DNA of 64,000 nt from Oharaeibacter diazotrophicus (GCF_004362745.1 NZ_SNXY01000011.1:62001-126000); one strand, 5' to 3'; counted from the stretch's first letter, positions 43,436 to 52,050 are shown. Notes: a model not told the origin generated them from the letters alone. Translations and numbers: made by a program.

Positions 43436-44467
43436 TCACTGGGCGGCGACGGCGAGCTGGGTCACCACGGCGTGGACGCTGTCGGCGTCGAACTTCGGGG
43501 TGAGCGCGATCTTGCCGTCGACGACGTCCTGGCGGATCTTCATGATCTCGGCCCAGACGTCGTCGGGGATCTGCTTCGTCTTCAGCAGCTTGACGCTGTC
43601 GTCGGCGAGCTTGATGCCGTAGTTGCGGCTGCCGAACTTGTCGGCCTTCACGTCGTCGATCATCGCCGAATACACCGGCGTCAGGTCCCAGACCACGGAC
43701 GAGAGCAGGTTGCCCTTGTCGATCGGCGTCTTGTCGCCGATGACGTCGATGAAGTAGACCTTGCCGCCGTCGGTGGCCTTGCCGGTCTCGATCGCCTGCA
43801 GCATGCCGAAGGACGAGCCGTTGCCCTGGCCGAAGATGATGTCGGCGCCGGCCGCGATCAGGGCCTCGGTGACGCGCTTGCCGCCGGCGGCGTCGGAATA
43901 GGCGGCCGGTCCGATCACGGCGTAGCGCACGGTGACGTCGGCCTTCTCGGCCTTGGCGCCCTCGGCGAAGGCGACCGACTGGGCGTTCCACGACGGCGGC
44001 TCGCCGGAGACCACGATGCCGACGGTGCCGGTGCGGCTCATCTTGGCGGCGAGACGGCCGGCGAGATAGGCGCCCTCGTGGCCCGAGCAGGTGTAGTCGG
44101 CGACGGCGCCGGCGGCGAGCGCGTCCGGACGGTCGACGATGGCGACCGGGATCTTCAGCTCGGCGCCGATCTCGGGCGCGGCGGTGTTGTAGCCCGAGGC
44201 GTGGGCGATCAGGAGGCCGGCGCCGTCCTCGCCGAGCTCGCGCAGGGTCGGACGGACGTCGCCGTAGCCGAGATTCTCGGCGACGATCGCCTCGATGCCG
44301 GCGGCGGCGGCGGCGGCCTTGGCCGCGTCGACGCCCTGCTGGTTCCAGCCGTAGTCGGTGCCGGCCTCCGGCGTCAGGATCGCGATCGACGCGATCTCCG
44401 CGGCATTGGCGACCGACGCGGTCGCGGCCATGATCAGCGCCACGCTTCCAAGAAGAAACCGCTTCAT
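43436..44467 (-). CDS. BMP-family substrate-binding protein of the B6-locus importer
   Basis: A 343-aa periplasmic protein (BmpA/Med family). Signal peptide MKRFLLGSVALIMAATASVANA, then AEIASIAILTPEAGTDYGWNQQGVDAAK. HASGYNTAAPEIGAELK, GQGNGSSFGMLQAIE and NYGIKLADDSVKLLK follow the family. Known BMP proteins bind nucleosides or riboflavin. Placed beside B6-vitamer enzymes, a pyridoxine/pyridoxamine ligand is a reasonable but unproven guess. First gene of the importer operon. Confidence 0.92.
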   Translation of the reverse strand: MKRFLLGSVALIMAATASVANAAEIASIAILTPEAGTDYGWNQQGVDAAKAAAAAAGIEAIVAENLGYGDVRPTLRELGEDGAGLLIAHASGYNTAAPEIGAELKIPVAIVDRPDALAAGAVADYTCSGHEGAYLAGRLAAKMSRTGTVGIVVSGEPPSWNAQSVAFAEGAKAEKADVTVRYAVIGPAAYSDAAGGKRVTEALIAAGADIIFGQGNGSSFGMLQAIETGKATDGGKVYFIDVIGDKTPIDKGNLLSSVVWDLTPVYSAMIDDVKADKFGSRNYGIKLADDSVKLLKTKQIPDDVWAEIMKIRQDVVDGKIALTPKFDADSVHAVVTQLAVAAQ

Positions 44468-44572
44468 TTCGTTGATCCCCGCTTGCTTATGCTTGTTCCG
44501 TACTGGCTTGTTCGATTATTCTTGTTGTGCTTCCCTTATATTGTTCTGGGAAGTTTGGAGAAAATCAGCGTC
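44468..44572. promoter_or_regulatory. A+T-rich divergent region with four TTGTT repeats
   Basis: TTGTTCC (44494), TTGTTCG (44509), TTGTTGT (44523) and TTGTTCT (44541) recur at 14-18 bp spacing between the importer operon and the small secreted-protein gene. This is the least G+C-rich stretch nearby. The repeats could bind a regulator or be part of overlapping promoters; no convincing -35/-10 pair stands out. Confidence 0.35.
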
Positions 44573-45019
44573 ATGACCAAGTCGACCGTGTCCATCCTGG
44601 CCGTCGTACTCCTCGCCGCCGCACCGGCCACGGCCGAGGAGGTCATGGTGGTCGAGCGCGGCACCGACGGTCTCGTCGCAGTCCCGTTCCGGGCAGTCAA
44701 CGGGACCTCGCGTCCCATCGCCTGCGGCGCGGCGACCGCGCACTGGTACTCGGCCGCGATCGGCACCGCCGAACCGGGCGGGGCGGTCGAGACGACGCTG
44801 TGGTCGGATCCGGCCAACGGCGCCGTCTACGTCCTCAACATCCACCAGGACCGGATGCCGGTGGCCTCGCTGTGGTGCGGCGCCGCCGGCGCCGACGTCA
44901 GCACCGGCCGCCGCATCCTCCTGGAGCACCGCGCCGGCGTCGCCGAACCGGCGATCGCGGTGGAATGCCGGCCGGACGGCGAAAAGGGCCTGGACTGCCT
45001 CCGGCGGCCCGGCCCATGA
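44573..45019 (+). CDS. Small secreted protein, unknown function
   Basis: A 148-aa protein not recognised. It starts MTKSTVSILAVVLLAAAPATAEE, a clear signal peptide with cleavage near ATA-EE. The mature part (~127 aa) has four cysteines (IACG, LWCG, VECR, LDCL), enough for two disulfides, and no known motif. GGAG lies 13 bp upstream, a poor spacing, so the start is uncertain. Divergent from the importer operon. It could be a periplasmic accessory protein. Confidence 0.55.
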   Translation: MTKSTVSILAVVLLAAAPATAEEVMVVERGTDGLVAVPFRAVNGTSRPIACGAATAHWYSAAIGTAEPGGAVETTLWSDPANGAVYVLNIHQDRMPVASLWCGAAGADVSTGRRILLEHRAGVAEPAIAVECRPDGEKGLDCLRRPGP

Positions 45020-45477
45020 TCGTCCCGTCGCCCGTCCCGCGTCCGTCATCGCGATCACTCCGGCGGCACCGGTGGTCGTCGGCGACGGCCCGACCGGTCG
45101 CAACCAAAAAACCAGAACCAACCGAATTGGTCAACACGTGCCGGGACGGCTCGTCGGGGTTTCTACGACCTCCGGCGATCGAGTGCTCATTCGGTGAGCG
45201 TCTCCGTTCCGGAAATGTTGCCGAAAATTTCTCATCTTCCCTCCTCAGGCGCAACTATTGTGCGCTGCAGCGGGTGGGGCGCCGTAATTTTGTGCGGTGC
45301 TTCGACGTATCGCCCCACAAACGACCCTTGACCAATTCGGGCGATTAATGGTTGGATCTCTCCATCGATCCACCGGTTCGCCGCGGCATCTCCGATGCGC
45401 CGCGGCCCGGCCGCACCCCTCGGGGACGCCGAGGGCGGCGGTGCGGACCGGCGGACGCCGTTTCCTGGGAGACCGAC
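45020..45477. other. 460-bp leader/control region before the monooxygenase operon
   Basis: No gene seen. Two 13-bp sites, CCGAATTGGTCAA (45122-45134) and TTGACCAATTCGG (45328-45340), are exact inverted copies of each other, 193 bp apart. Their core AATTGGTC is the one seen at the aminotransferase promoter. The segment 45180-45330 is A+T-richer. A Walker-free reading frame from 45352 in frame with the monooxygenase has no family similarity and is treated as leader. Confidence 0.5.
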
Positions 45478-46959
45478 ATGAGTGCGCAGACGCAGAGGCG
45501 TGACGAACCCGCCCGGCACCGGCTCAAGACCGGCGCCGAGTTCAAGGAGACGCTGCGCGACGGGCGCGCCCTGTGGGTCAACGGCTCCAGGATCGCCACG
45601 GTGTTCGACGACCCGGCGCTGTCGGCCGGCGTCGACCTCGTCGCCTCGATGTTCGACGACCAGTTCGACCCGGCCTTCGCCGACGCCACCACCTACGTCG
45701 ACTGCGGCGTCACCTACAGCCGGTCCTGGCAGGTTCCCCGCACGAAGGAGGACCTCGCCGATCGCCGCAAGATGATCGAGTACACCTCGCTGAAGACCGC
45801 CGGCACCTTCGGCCGGCCGCCGGATCTCGCCCCGGCGATCGCCGTCGGCCTGCTCGCCCACCTGCCGGCCTTCAAGGCGAAGAAGTCGCTGATCGAGGGC
45901 TGCGATCCCGACTTCGCCGAGAACATCGAGGCCTACGTCGCCTTCGGCCGCGACAACAACCTGACCGCCTCCGAGAGCCTGACCGGCCCGCAGAACGACC
46001 GTTCGTCGCCGAAGGGCGCCGAGGCATCGCTGCTCAAGGTCAAGAGCGTCGAGAAGGGCGGCATCCGCGTCTCCGGCGCCAAGACGGTCGGCTCGATCTC
46101 GGCCCAGGCCAACGAGATCTTCTTCACCAACCTCGGCGGCATCCGCGAGACCCCGGCGGAGGCCTGCATCTGGGCCTCGGTGCCGATCGCCTCCGAGGGC
46201 ATCCGCCTGATCAGCCGCGAGATGGTCAGCCATCCCGGCGCCGACCCGTTCGACCATCCGGTCGCCGCGCTCGGCGAGGAAGCCGACCAGCTGATCATCT
46301 TCGACGACGTCTTCGTGCCGAAGGACCGCATCTTCAACCTCGGCGATCCCACCGCGATGAGCTGGTACGGGCCGGTCTGCGTGTTCGCGCACTGGCACGT
46401 GCTGACGCGCCTCGCGGTCAAGGCGGAGCTGTTCGTCGGCGCCGGTCAGCTGGTGCTCGACGTGCTCGGCACCGGCCACATCCCGGCCGTCCAGGGCATG
46501 CTCGGCGAGATCATCCAGTACGCCCAGACGCTGCGCGCCTTCGTCACCGCCGCCGAGGCGATGGCCAAGCCGACCGCGGGCGAGGTGATGGCGCCGGACG
46601 TCGGCATGCTGACCGCCGGCCGGCTCTATTCGATCGAGCACTATCCGAGGATCATCCACATCCTGCAGGAGCTGTGCGGCCAGGGCCTCGTGATGCGCTT
46701 CGGCAAGAAGGCGTTCGAGAACCCGGACATCGGCCACTATCTCCGCGACCTCCTGCCCGGCAAGGGCGTGTCGGCCGAGGTCAAGGAGCAGCTGATGAAC
46801 TTCGTCTGGGACATGACGGCGTCTTCGCTCGCCGGCCGCGTCGCCCTGTTCGAGAACGTCAACGCCTCGCCGGCCCCCCGCCTGCGCGAACGCCTCTACA
46901 ACGAGGTCAAGCGCGAGCGCTTCGTCCAGCAGGTCAAGACGCTCGCCCATATCGACTGA
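45478..46959 (+). CDS. HpaB-family FADH2-dependent monooxygenase
   Basis: A 493-aa protein of the 4-hydroxyphenylacetate 3-monooxygenase/acyl-CoA dehydrogenase-like family. LKTGAEFKETLRDGRALWVNG is the HpaB N-terminal block. SLTGPQNDRSSPKGAEASLL and ISAQANEIFFTNL line the flavin and substrate pocket; HWHVLTRLAVKAELFVGAG and ILQELCGQGLVMRFG are in the C-terminal helical domain. Such enzymes hydroxylate phenols with reduced flavin supplied by a reductase, here probably the gene at 50186. A hydroxypyridine substrate is inferred from the downstream nicX. GGGAGA precedes ATG 45478. Confidence 0.88.
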   Translation: MSAQTQRRDEPARHRLKTGAEFKETLRDGRALWVNGSRIATVFDDPALSAGVDLVASMFDDQFDPAFADATTYVDCGVTYSRSWQVPRTKEDLADRRKMIEYTSLKTAGTFGRPPDLAPAIAVGLLAHLPAFKAKKSLIEGCDPDFAENIEAYVAFGRDNNLTASESLTGPQNDRSSPKGAEASLLKVKSVEKGGIRVSGAKTVGSISAQANEIFFTNLGGIRETPAEACIWASVPIASEGIRLISREMVSHPGADPFDHPVAALGEEADQLIIFDDVFVPKDRIFNLGDPTAMSWYGPVCVFAHWHVLTRLAVKAELFVGAGQLVLDVLGTGHIPAVQGMLGEIIQYAQTLRAFVTAAEAMAKPTAGEVMAPDVGMLTAGRLYSIEHYPRIIHILQELCGQGLVMRFGKKAFENPDIGHYLRDLLPGKGVSAEVKEQLMNFVWDMTASSLAGRVALFENVNASPAPRLRERLYNEVKRERFVQQVKTLAHID

Positions 46960-47032
46960 GCCGAACGGCCCATCCGCGGCGCCCGCCTCCACGGGCGCCG
47001 CGGTCCGTTCCTCCCGTCCGGAGCTGTCCGCC

Positions 47033-47446
47033 ATGAGCCATGGGTCGGCCGACGACCTCGTGGACGCCTTCTATCGCGCCCACAATGCCCGCGACGCCGC
47101 GGCCGCCGCCGCGCTCTACGCGGCCGACGCCGTGCACCGCGAGGGCAGCGCCGGGCCGGAGCGCGCGGGCCGCGAGGCGCTCGAGGCGGGGCTCGCGCGC
47201 TTCTTCGCCATGATGCCCGACGCGCACTGGGACGTGCGCGAGCGGATCGCGGCGACCGGGTCGGTCGTCGTCGTCTACACCCTCACCGGCCACCTCGGCG
47301 TCGACCTCGGCGGCCAGCCGACCCGCGGCCGGCCGATCCGGCTCGACGGCGTCCACGTCATCGACGTCACCGACGGCGCGATCTCCGCCACGCGCGACTT
47401 CTGGAGCCTCGACGCCTTCAAGCGCCAGGCGCGGGGAGAGGCGTGA
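47033..47446 (+). CDS. SnoaL/NTF2-like protein
   Basis: A 137-aa single NTF2-like domain: DDLVDAFYRAHNARDAAAAAALYAADAVH at the N-terminus and GVHVIDVTDGAISATRDFWSLDAF at the end. These proteins are small isomerases, hydrolases or ligand binders and often accompany oxygenases. The stop overlaps the next amidase start (TGATG), so it is part of the operon. Its substrate is unknown. Confidence 0.8.
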   Translation: MSHGSADDLVDAFYRAHNARDAAAAAALYAADAVHREGSAGPERAGREALEAGLARFFAMMPDAHWDVRERIAATGSVVVVYTLTGHLGVDLGGQPTRGRPIRLDGVHVIDVTDGAISATRDFWSLDAFKRQARGEA

Positions 47447-48903
47447 TGGCCGCACCGATCGGATACGACGACTACGACGCCCACGACGGGCTCGGCCTCG
47501 CCGCCCTGGTCCGTTCCAGCGCGGTGTCGGCGGCCGAACTGCTCGAGACCGCGATCGCCCGCGCCGACGCCGACGAGCCGGCGCTGCACGCCCTGGTCCA
47601 CCGCTTCGACGACCTCGCCCGCGCCGAGGTGGCGCGCGGCCTGCCGGAGGGGCCGTTCACCGGCGTGCCCTTCGTGCTCAAGAACACCGGCTTCGAGGCC
47701 GCCGGCACCATCCTCTCCACCGGCTCGCGGCTGTTCGCCGACGCGGTGTCGGCGCGCGACACCACGCTGGTGGCGCGCTACCGCGCCGCCGGTCTCGCGA
47801 TCTTCGCCAAGACCAACACGCCGGAATTCGCGCTCTCCTTCACCACCGAACCCGAGGCCTTCGGGCCGTCGCGCAATCCGTGGGACCTTGCGCGGGTGCC
47901 GGGCGGCTCGTCCGGCGGTTCGGCGGCGGCGGTCGCGGCGGGCTACCTGCCGCTCGCCAATTCCTCCGACGGCGCCGGCTCGACCCGGGTGCCGGCGTCC
48001 CACACCGGCCTGTTCGGCTTCAAGCCGAGCCGGATGCTGAACCCGCTCGGGCCGGTCGCGGTCGAGGGCATCGCCGGCATGTCGACGCCGCACGCGCTGT
48101 CGCGGAGCGTGCGCGACAACGCCGCCCTGCTCGACGCCACCGCCGGACCCGACGTCGGCGATCCCTATGCCGTCCCGGCCGGTGCCGGCGGCTTCCTCAC
48201 CGCCGCCGGGCGCGATCCGCGGCGGCTCAGGATCGGCTATACGCCGGTCGCGCCGCTCGGCGAGCCGATCGACCCGGAGGTCGCCGCGGTGGTCGCCGAG
48301 GGCGCCCGCTTCCTGGAAGGGCTCGGCCACCACGTCGAGATCACGGAGGCCGGCTACGACGCCGCCGCGCTGAAGGCGGCCTGGAAGGTGATCGCCGGGG
48401 TCAACGTGCTCGCGGGCGTGCGCGGCCGCGCCGCCGCCCTCGGCATCGACGACCTCGACGGCTGGATCGAGCCGGTCAACCGCGCCTGGATCGACTGGGC
48501 CGCCGGCCTGCCGTCGACCGCCTATCTCGGCGCGATCGGCACGCTGCACCAGTCGGCGCGCGCGCTCGGCCGCTTCTTCGAGCGCTTCGACGTGCTGTTG
48601 TCGCCGGTTGCCGCGACCGCGGCGCCGCCGCTCGGCACGCTCGCCGGCGCCGGCCGCACGCTCGACGCCTATTACGACGCCTTCTGGGGCCACGCCCCGT
48701 TCACCGCCGTCTTTAACGCCTCCGGCGCGCCCGCGATGGCGGTGCCCTTCGGCGAGACCGCCGCCGGCCTGCCGGTCGGCCTCCACCTCGGCGCCCGCTT
48801 CGGCGACGACGCCACCCTGTTCTCGCTGGCCGGCGAGATCGAGCGCGCCCGGCCCTGGGCGCATCGCCGCCCGGCCCGGCCGTTCCGCGGAGCCACGCCA
48901 TGA
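47446..48903 (+). CDS. Amidase-signature family amidohydrolase 1
   Basis: A 485-aa AS-family hydrolase. The Ser-cisSer-Lys triad is supplied by the Lys in VPFVLKNTGFEA (~residue 80), the cis-Ser in VPGGSSGGSAAAVAAG and the nucleophile in SDGAGSTRVPAS. The nucleophile loop reads S-D-G-A-G-S instead of the usual T-D-T-G-G-S. ATG 47446 is preferred over GTG 47443 (GGGGAGAG upstream). Within the nicX operon it is a candidate for hydrolysing N-acyl maleamate or maleamate, replacing isochorismatase-type NicF. Confidence 0.88.
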   Translation: MAAPIGYDDYDAHDGLGLAALVRSSAVSAAELLETAIARADADEPALHALVHRFDDLARAEVARGLPEGPFTGVPFVLKNTGFEAAGTILSTGSRLFADAVSARDTTLVARYRAAGLAIFAKTNTPEFALSFTTEPEAFGPSRNPWDLARVPGGSSGGSAAAVAAGYLPLANSSDGAGSTRVPASHTGLFGFKPSRMLNPLGPVAVEGIAGMSTPHALSRSVRDNAALLDATAGPDVGDPYAVPAGAGGFLTAAGRDPRRLRIGYTPVAPLGEPIDPEVAAVVAEGARFLEGLGHHVEITEAGYDAAALKAAWKVIAGVNVLAGVRGRAAALGIDDLDGWIEPVNRAWIDWAAGLPSTAYLGAIGTLHQSARALGRFFERFDVLLSPVAATAAPPLGTLAGAGRTLDAYYDAFWGHAPFTAVFNASGAPAMAVPFGETAAGLPVGLHLGARFGDDATLFSLAGEIERARPWAHRRPARPFRGATP

Positions 48904-50189
48904 CGCTCGCCCCCGAGGAGATCCGCGCCCTCTCGGTCGACGCGGTGGTGGCCGCGGTGAACGCCGGAACGCTCTCGGCGAGCGCCGTCGCCGAGGCCTT
49001 CCTCGCCGTGATCGACGCCCGCGAGGACGCGGTCGGCGCCTTCGAGACGATCGACCGCGCCGCGGTACGCGCCGCCGCCGCCGCGGTCGGCGGCGGTCCG
49101 CTCGCCGGAATCACGTTGGGCGTCAAGGACGTGATCGAGACCGCCGACCTTCCGACCGGCTACGGCTCCACGGTCTACGCTGGCGCCCGCCCGCTCTGGG
49201 ACGCGCCGGTGGTGACGATCGCCCGCAGCCTCGGCGCGGTGGTGATGGGTAAGACCGTCTCGACCGAGTTCGCGATGTCGGGCCCCGGGCGGACGCGCAA
49301 TCCCTGGAACCCCGGGCACACGCCCGGCGGTTCGTCGAGCGGGTCCGCGGCCGCCGTCGGGACCGGCATGCTGCACGCTGCGCTCGGCACCCAGACCTCC
49401 GGCTCGATCCTCCGGCCCGCCGCCTATTGCGGCGCGGTCGGCTACAAGCCGAGCTTCGGTACGCTCGTCAGGGTCGGGGTCAAGGCGCTGTCCGACAGCC
49501 TCGACACGGTCGGCATGATCGCCCGGACCGTCGCCGACGCCGGGGCGGTCACCGCGGCGCTGGCCGAGGCGCCCAAGCTCGCCGCGGCAGCTCTGGACCG
49601 GCCGCCGCGAATCGGGATTTTCCGTAGCTCGCGCTGGGACTTGGCGGAACCGGCGACGCGGGAGGCGCTGGCCCGGGCGGCTGCTGCGGCCGAGGCCGCC
49701 GGCGCGAGCGTGGTCGAAGTCGCCGTGCCCGACTGGTTCGAGGAACTCTACCGCTGCCACGACGCGGTGATGGGCTGGGAGACGCCGCGGGCGCTCGCCC
49801 ACGAGCGCGCCGTCTTCGCCGACCGGATCGCCCCGCCCACCCGCGCCTTCCTCGACACGCTGGCGCGGACCACCCGCGCCGACTACGACGCCGCGCTCGC
49901 GCGGATCGCCGACCGTGCCGGCATCCTCGACGCCCTGATCGGGGATTGCGACGTGCTGTTCACGCCGGCCGCGACCGGCGAGGCCCCGGCCGGCCTCGGC
50001 GCCACCGGCGACCCGGTGTTCTGCAAGGTCTGGACGCTGCTGCACGGGCCGGCGCTGGCGGTGCCGGCCGGCTTCGGGCCGAACGGGCTGCCGGTGGCCG
50101 TCCAGGTGGTCGGTCGGCTCGGGCGCGACGCCGAAACGCTCGCCGCCGCCGCCTTCGCCGAGGCGGCGCTGAAGGACGCAACCTCATGA
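48900..50189 (+). CDS. Amidase-signature family amidohydrolase 2
   Basis: A 429-aa AS-family hydrolase with Lys in ITLGVKDVIE (~79), cis-Ser in TPGGSSSGSAAAVG and nucleophile Ser in LGTQTSGSILRPAAYCG. It is clearly diverged from amidase 1 in the substrate loops, so two different amide bonds are probably cut in the pathway. It overlaps amidase 1 and the flavin reductase gene by ATGA at both ends, showing tight coupling. Confidence 0.88.
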   Translation: MTLAPEEIRALSVDAVVAAVNAGTLSASAVAEAFLAVIDAREDAVGAFETIDRAAVRAAAAAVGGGPLAGITLGVKDVIETADLPTGYGSTVYAGARPLWDAPVVTIARSLGAVVMGKTVSTEFAMSGPGRTRNPWNPGHTPGGSSSGSAAAVGTGMLHAALGTQTSGSILRPAAYCGAVGYKPSFGTLVRVGVKALSDSLDTVGMIARTVADAGAVTAALAEAPKLAAAALDRPPRIGIFRSSRWDLAEPATREALARAAAAAEAAGASVVEVAVPDWFEELYRCHDAVMGWETPRALAHERAVFADRIAPPTRAFLDTLARTTRADYDAALARIADRAGILDALIGDCDVLFTPAATGEAPAGLGATGDPVFCKVWTLLHGPALAVPAGFGPNGLPVAVQVVGRLGRDAETLAAAAFAEAALKDATS

Positions 50190-50746
50190 CGACGCTCGCC
50201 GATTCGCTCCCGCCGCGCCACGTCCTGGCGCCGCCCGCGCCGGTCGGGGCCGCGCCCGGCACCGGGGACCTGGTCGACCTGTTCAAGGCCGCGATGGGCC
50301 GGCTGTCCGGCGCCGTCACGGTGATCACCGCCGGCCGCGGCGCGGCGGCACGGGGTCTGACCGCCACCGCGGTCTGCAGCGTCTCGATCGCGCCGCCGAC
50401 GCTGCTCGTCTGCGTCAACCGCTCCGGCGAGGCGCACCGGGCGATCGCCGAGAGCGGCTCGTTCTGCGTCAACGTGCTGGCCGAGGCCAACCGCGCGGTC
50501 GCCGACCGCTTCGCCGGACGGGCCGGCGCCTTCGGCGGCGAGCGGTTCGCGGGCGGGGACTGGAGCGAACTCGCCACCGGCGCGCCGGCGCTCGACGGCG
50601 CCCTCGTCAACGTCGACTGCCGGATCGCCGAGGCCGTCGAGGCCTATACCCACACGGTGTTCTTCGGGACGGTCGCGGCGGTCCGGCTCGGGACCGGCGG
50701 CGCGCCGCTCGTCCACTTCGACCGGGCCTACCGCTCGCTCGCCTGA
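50186..50746 (+). CDS. Flavin reductase (HpaC-like)
   Basis: A 186-aa FMN-binding split-barrel reductase: LFKAAMGRLSGAVTVITAG, GLTATAVCSVSIAPPTLLVCVNRSGEAHRAI and FCVNVLAEANRAVADRFAG are the flavin-site blocks; HTVFFGTVAAVRLG follows. It supplies reduced flavin, presumably to the HpaB-type monooxygenase at the head of the same operon. It overlaps amidase 2 by four bases and is 41 bp before nicX. Confidence 0.9.
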   Translation: MTTLADSLPPRHVLAPPAPVGAAPGTGDLVDLFKAAMGRLSGAVTVITAGRGAAARGLTATAVCSVSIAPPTLLVCVNRSGEAHRAIAESGSFCVNVLAEANRAVADRFAGRAGAFGGERFAGGDWSELATGAPALDGALVNVDCRIAEAVEAYTHTVFFGTVAAVRLGTGGAPLVHFDRAYRSLA

Positions 50747-50787
50747 CAACCAACCGACAACCGGACGTCTTTCGGGAGACGACAGCC

Positions 50788-51831
50788 ATGGCCATCAGTG
50801 ACCTCGCCCTCGTGGAGGCGTGGAAGGACGTCCTCCTGATGTCGAAGCTGACGCCGGGCGAGCAGGTCACCCTGCTCGTCTGCGACGACAGCAACCCGCA
50901 GCTGGTCTCGACCGCGCGGATCGCCGTCGGTCAGCTCGGCGGCATCCTGACCATCCTGCAGCTGCCGCCGCTCAACGGCGACGTCGCGCTGTCGCGGGAC
51001 AAGTCGGGCTACGTCGGTTACACCGCGCTGAAGGGCAACCTGCCGGCGCTGGAGGCGATGAAACATTCCGACCTCGTGATCGACACGATGATGCTGCTGT
51101 TCTCCCCGGAGCAGGAGGAGATCCTGAAGACCGGCGCGCGGATGCTGCTCGCCTGCGAGCCGCCGGAGGTGATGCTCCGGATGAAGCCGACCGCCGAGGA
51201 CGGCCGCCGCGCCTCCGCCGGCGCCGCCCGGCTGGCGAAGGCGAAGACGATGACGGTGACGTCCAAGGCCGGCACCGACTTCCGCTGCGCCCTCGGCCAG
51301 TACCCGGTGCTGAAGCAGCAGGGCTTCGTCGACGTCAAGGGCGGCTGGGACCACTGGCCGAGCTGCTTCGTCGCGACCTGGCCGAACGAGGGCTCCTGCG
51401 AGGGCGTCATCGTGATCGACACCGGGGACATCCTGCTGCCGTTCAAGCGCTACGCCCGCGAGCCGATCCGGATCGAGATCGAGGGCGGTCGGATCCGGCG
51501 GATCCTCGGCGGCTTCGAGGCGGAGTATCTCAGGAGCTACATGGACAGCTTCCAGGATCCGGACGCCTACGCCATGGCCCACGTCGGCTGGGGCCTGCAC
51601 CGCAAGGCGCACTGGACCACGCTCGGCCTCTACGACCGCGAGGCGGGTCTGTCGATGGACGCGCGCTCGTTCTGGGGGAATTTCCTGTGGTCGAGCGGCC
51701 CGAACACCGAGGCCGGCGGCACCCGCGACACCCCCTGCCACATGGACATCCCGCTGCGGGGGTGTTCGCTGTCGCTCGACGGCGAGCCGATGACGATCGA
51801 GGGCAAGGTGATCCCGGCCGATCAGGCTTGA
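50788..51831 (+). CDS. nicX: 2,5-Dihydroxypyridine 5,6-dioxygenase
   Basis: A 347-aa Fe(II) ring-cleaving dioxygenase of the M29-aminopeptidase-like fold. It opens 2,5-dihydroxypyridine to N-formylmaleamate. The metal ligands of Pseudomonas putida NicX (His265, His318, Asp320) are present at identical numbers: AHVGWGLH (H265) and TPCHMDIPLR (H318, D320). DLVIDTMMLLFSPEQE, LACEPPEVMLRM and AGTDFRCALGQYP are further family blocks. Last gene of the monooxygenase operon. Identity as a dihydroxypyridine-type dioxygenase is strong; ring substituents of the true substrate are open. Confidence 0.92.
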   Translation: MAISDLALVEAWKDVLLMSKLTPGEQVTLLVCDDSNPQLVSTARIAVGQLGGILTILQLPPLNGDVALSRDKSGYVGYTALKGNLPALEAMKHSDLVIDTMMLLFSPEQEEILKTGARMLLACEPPEVMLRMKPTAEDGRRASAGAARLAKAKTMTVTSKAGTDFRCALGQYPVLKQQGFVDVKGGWDHWPSCFVATWPNEGSCEGVIVIDTGDILLPFKRYAREPIRIEIEGGRIRRILGGFEAEYLRSYMDSFQDPDAYAMAHVGWGLHRKAHWTTLGLYDREAGLSMDARSFWGNFLWSSGPNTEAGGTRDTPCHMDIPLRGCSLSLDGEPMTIEGKVIPADQA

Positions 51832-51858
51832 GGGGGGATGGGGGCAGAGCCGCGTCTT

Positions 51859-51911
51859 CTACCCTTCCCCTCGTGGGGAGGGTCGGCGCGCAGCGCCGGG
51901 GTGGGGTGGCG
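51859..51911 (-). repeat. Rhizobiales-type intergenic palindrome, unit 1
   Basis: CTACCC-TTCCCCTCGTGGGGAGGG followed by GCGCGCAGCGC and GGGGTGGGGT: the familiar short mosaic repeat of Rhizobiales genomes, here in the orientation opposite to units 2 and 3. Between convergent nicX and the CMD gene. Confidence 0.7.
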
Positions 51912-51977
51912 CGGCGGTTCGGGGATGAGCTTCTTCGAGGGGCGGGCGCCGGCTCGGGTCGATGCCGGGCGTCGGCG

Positions 51978-52032
51978 CTACCCCACCCCGCCGGCCTTCG
52001 GTCGTCGACCCTCCCCACGAGGGGGAGGGTAG
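51978..52032 (+). repeat. Rhizobiales-type intergenic palindrome, unit 2
   Basis: CTACCCCACCCCG, the hairpin CGGCCTTCGGTCG, then CTCCCCACGAGGGGGAGGG. Nearly identical to unit 3 twenty bases downstream; the units form a tandem pair. Confidence 0.75.
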
Positions 52033-52050
52033 GTCGCGGCGGTGGAACCG

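Noticed and set aside
45478-51831. A standard nicotinate (nic) cluster
   Set aside because: NicAB hydroxylase, NicC, NicF and NicE are absent, and the entry enzyme is an HpaB-type two-component monooxygenase. Only nicX and a NicD-like hydrolase are shared.
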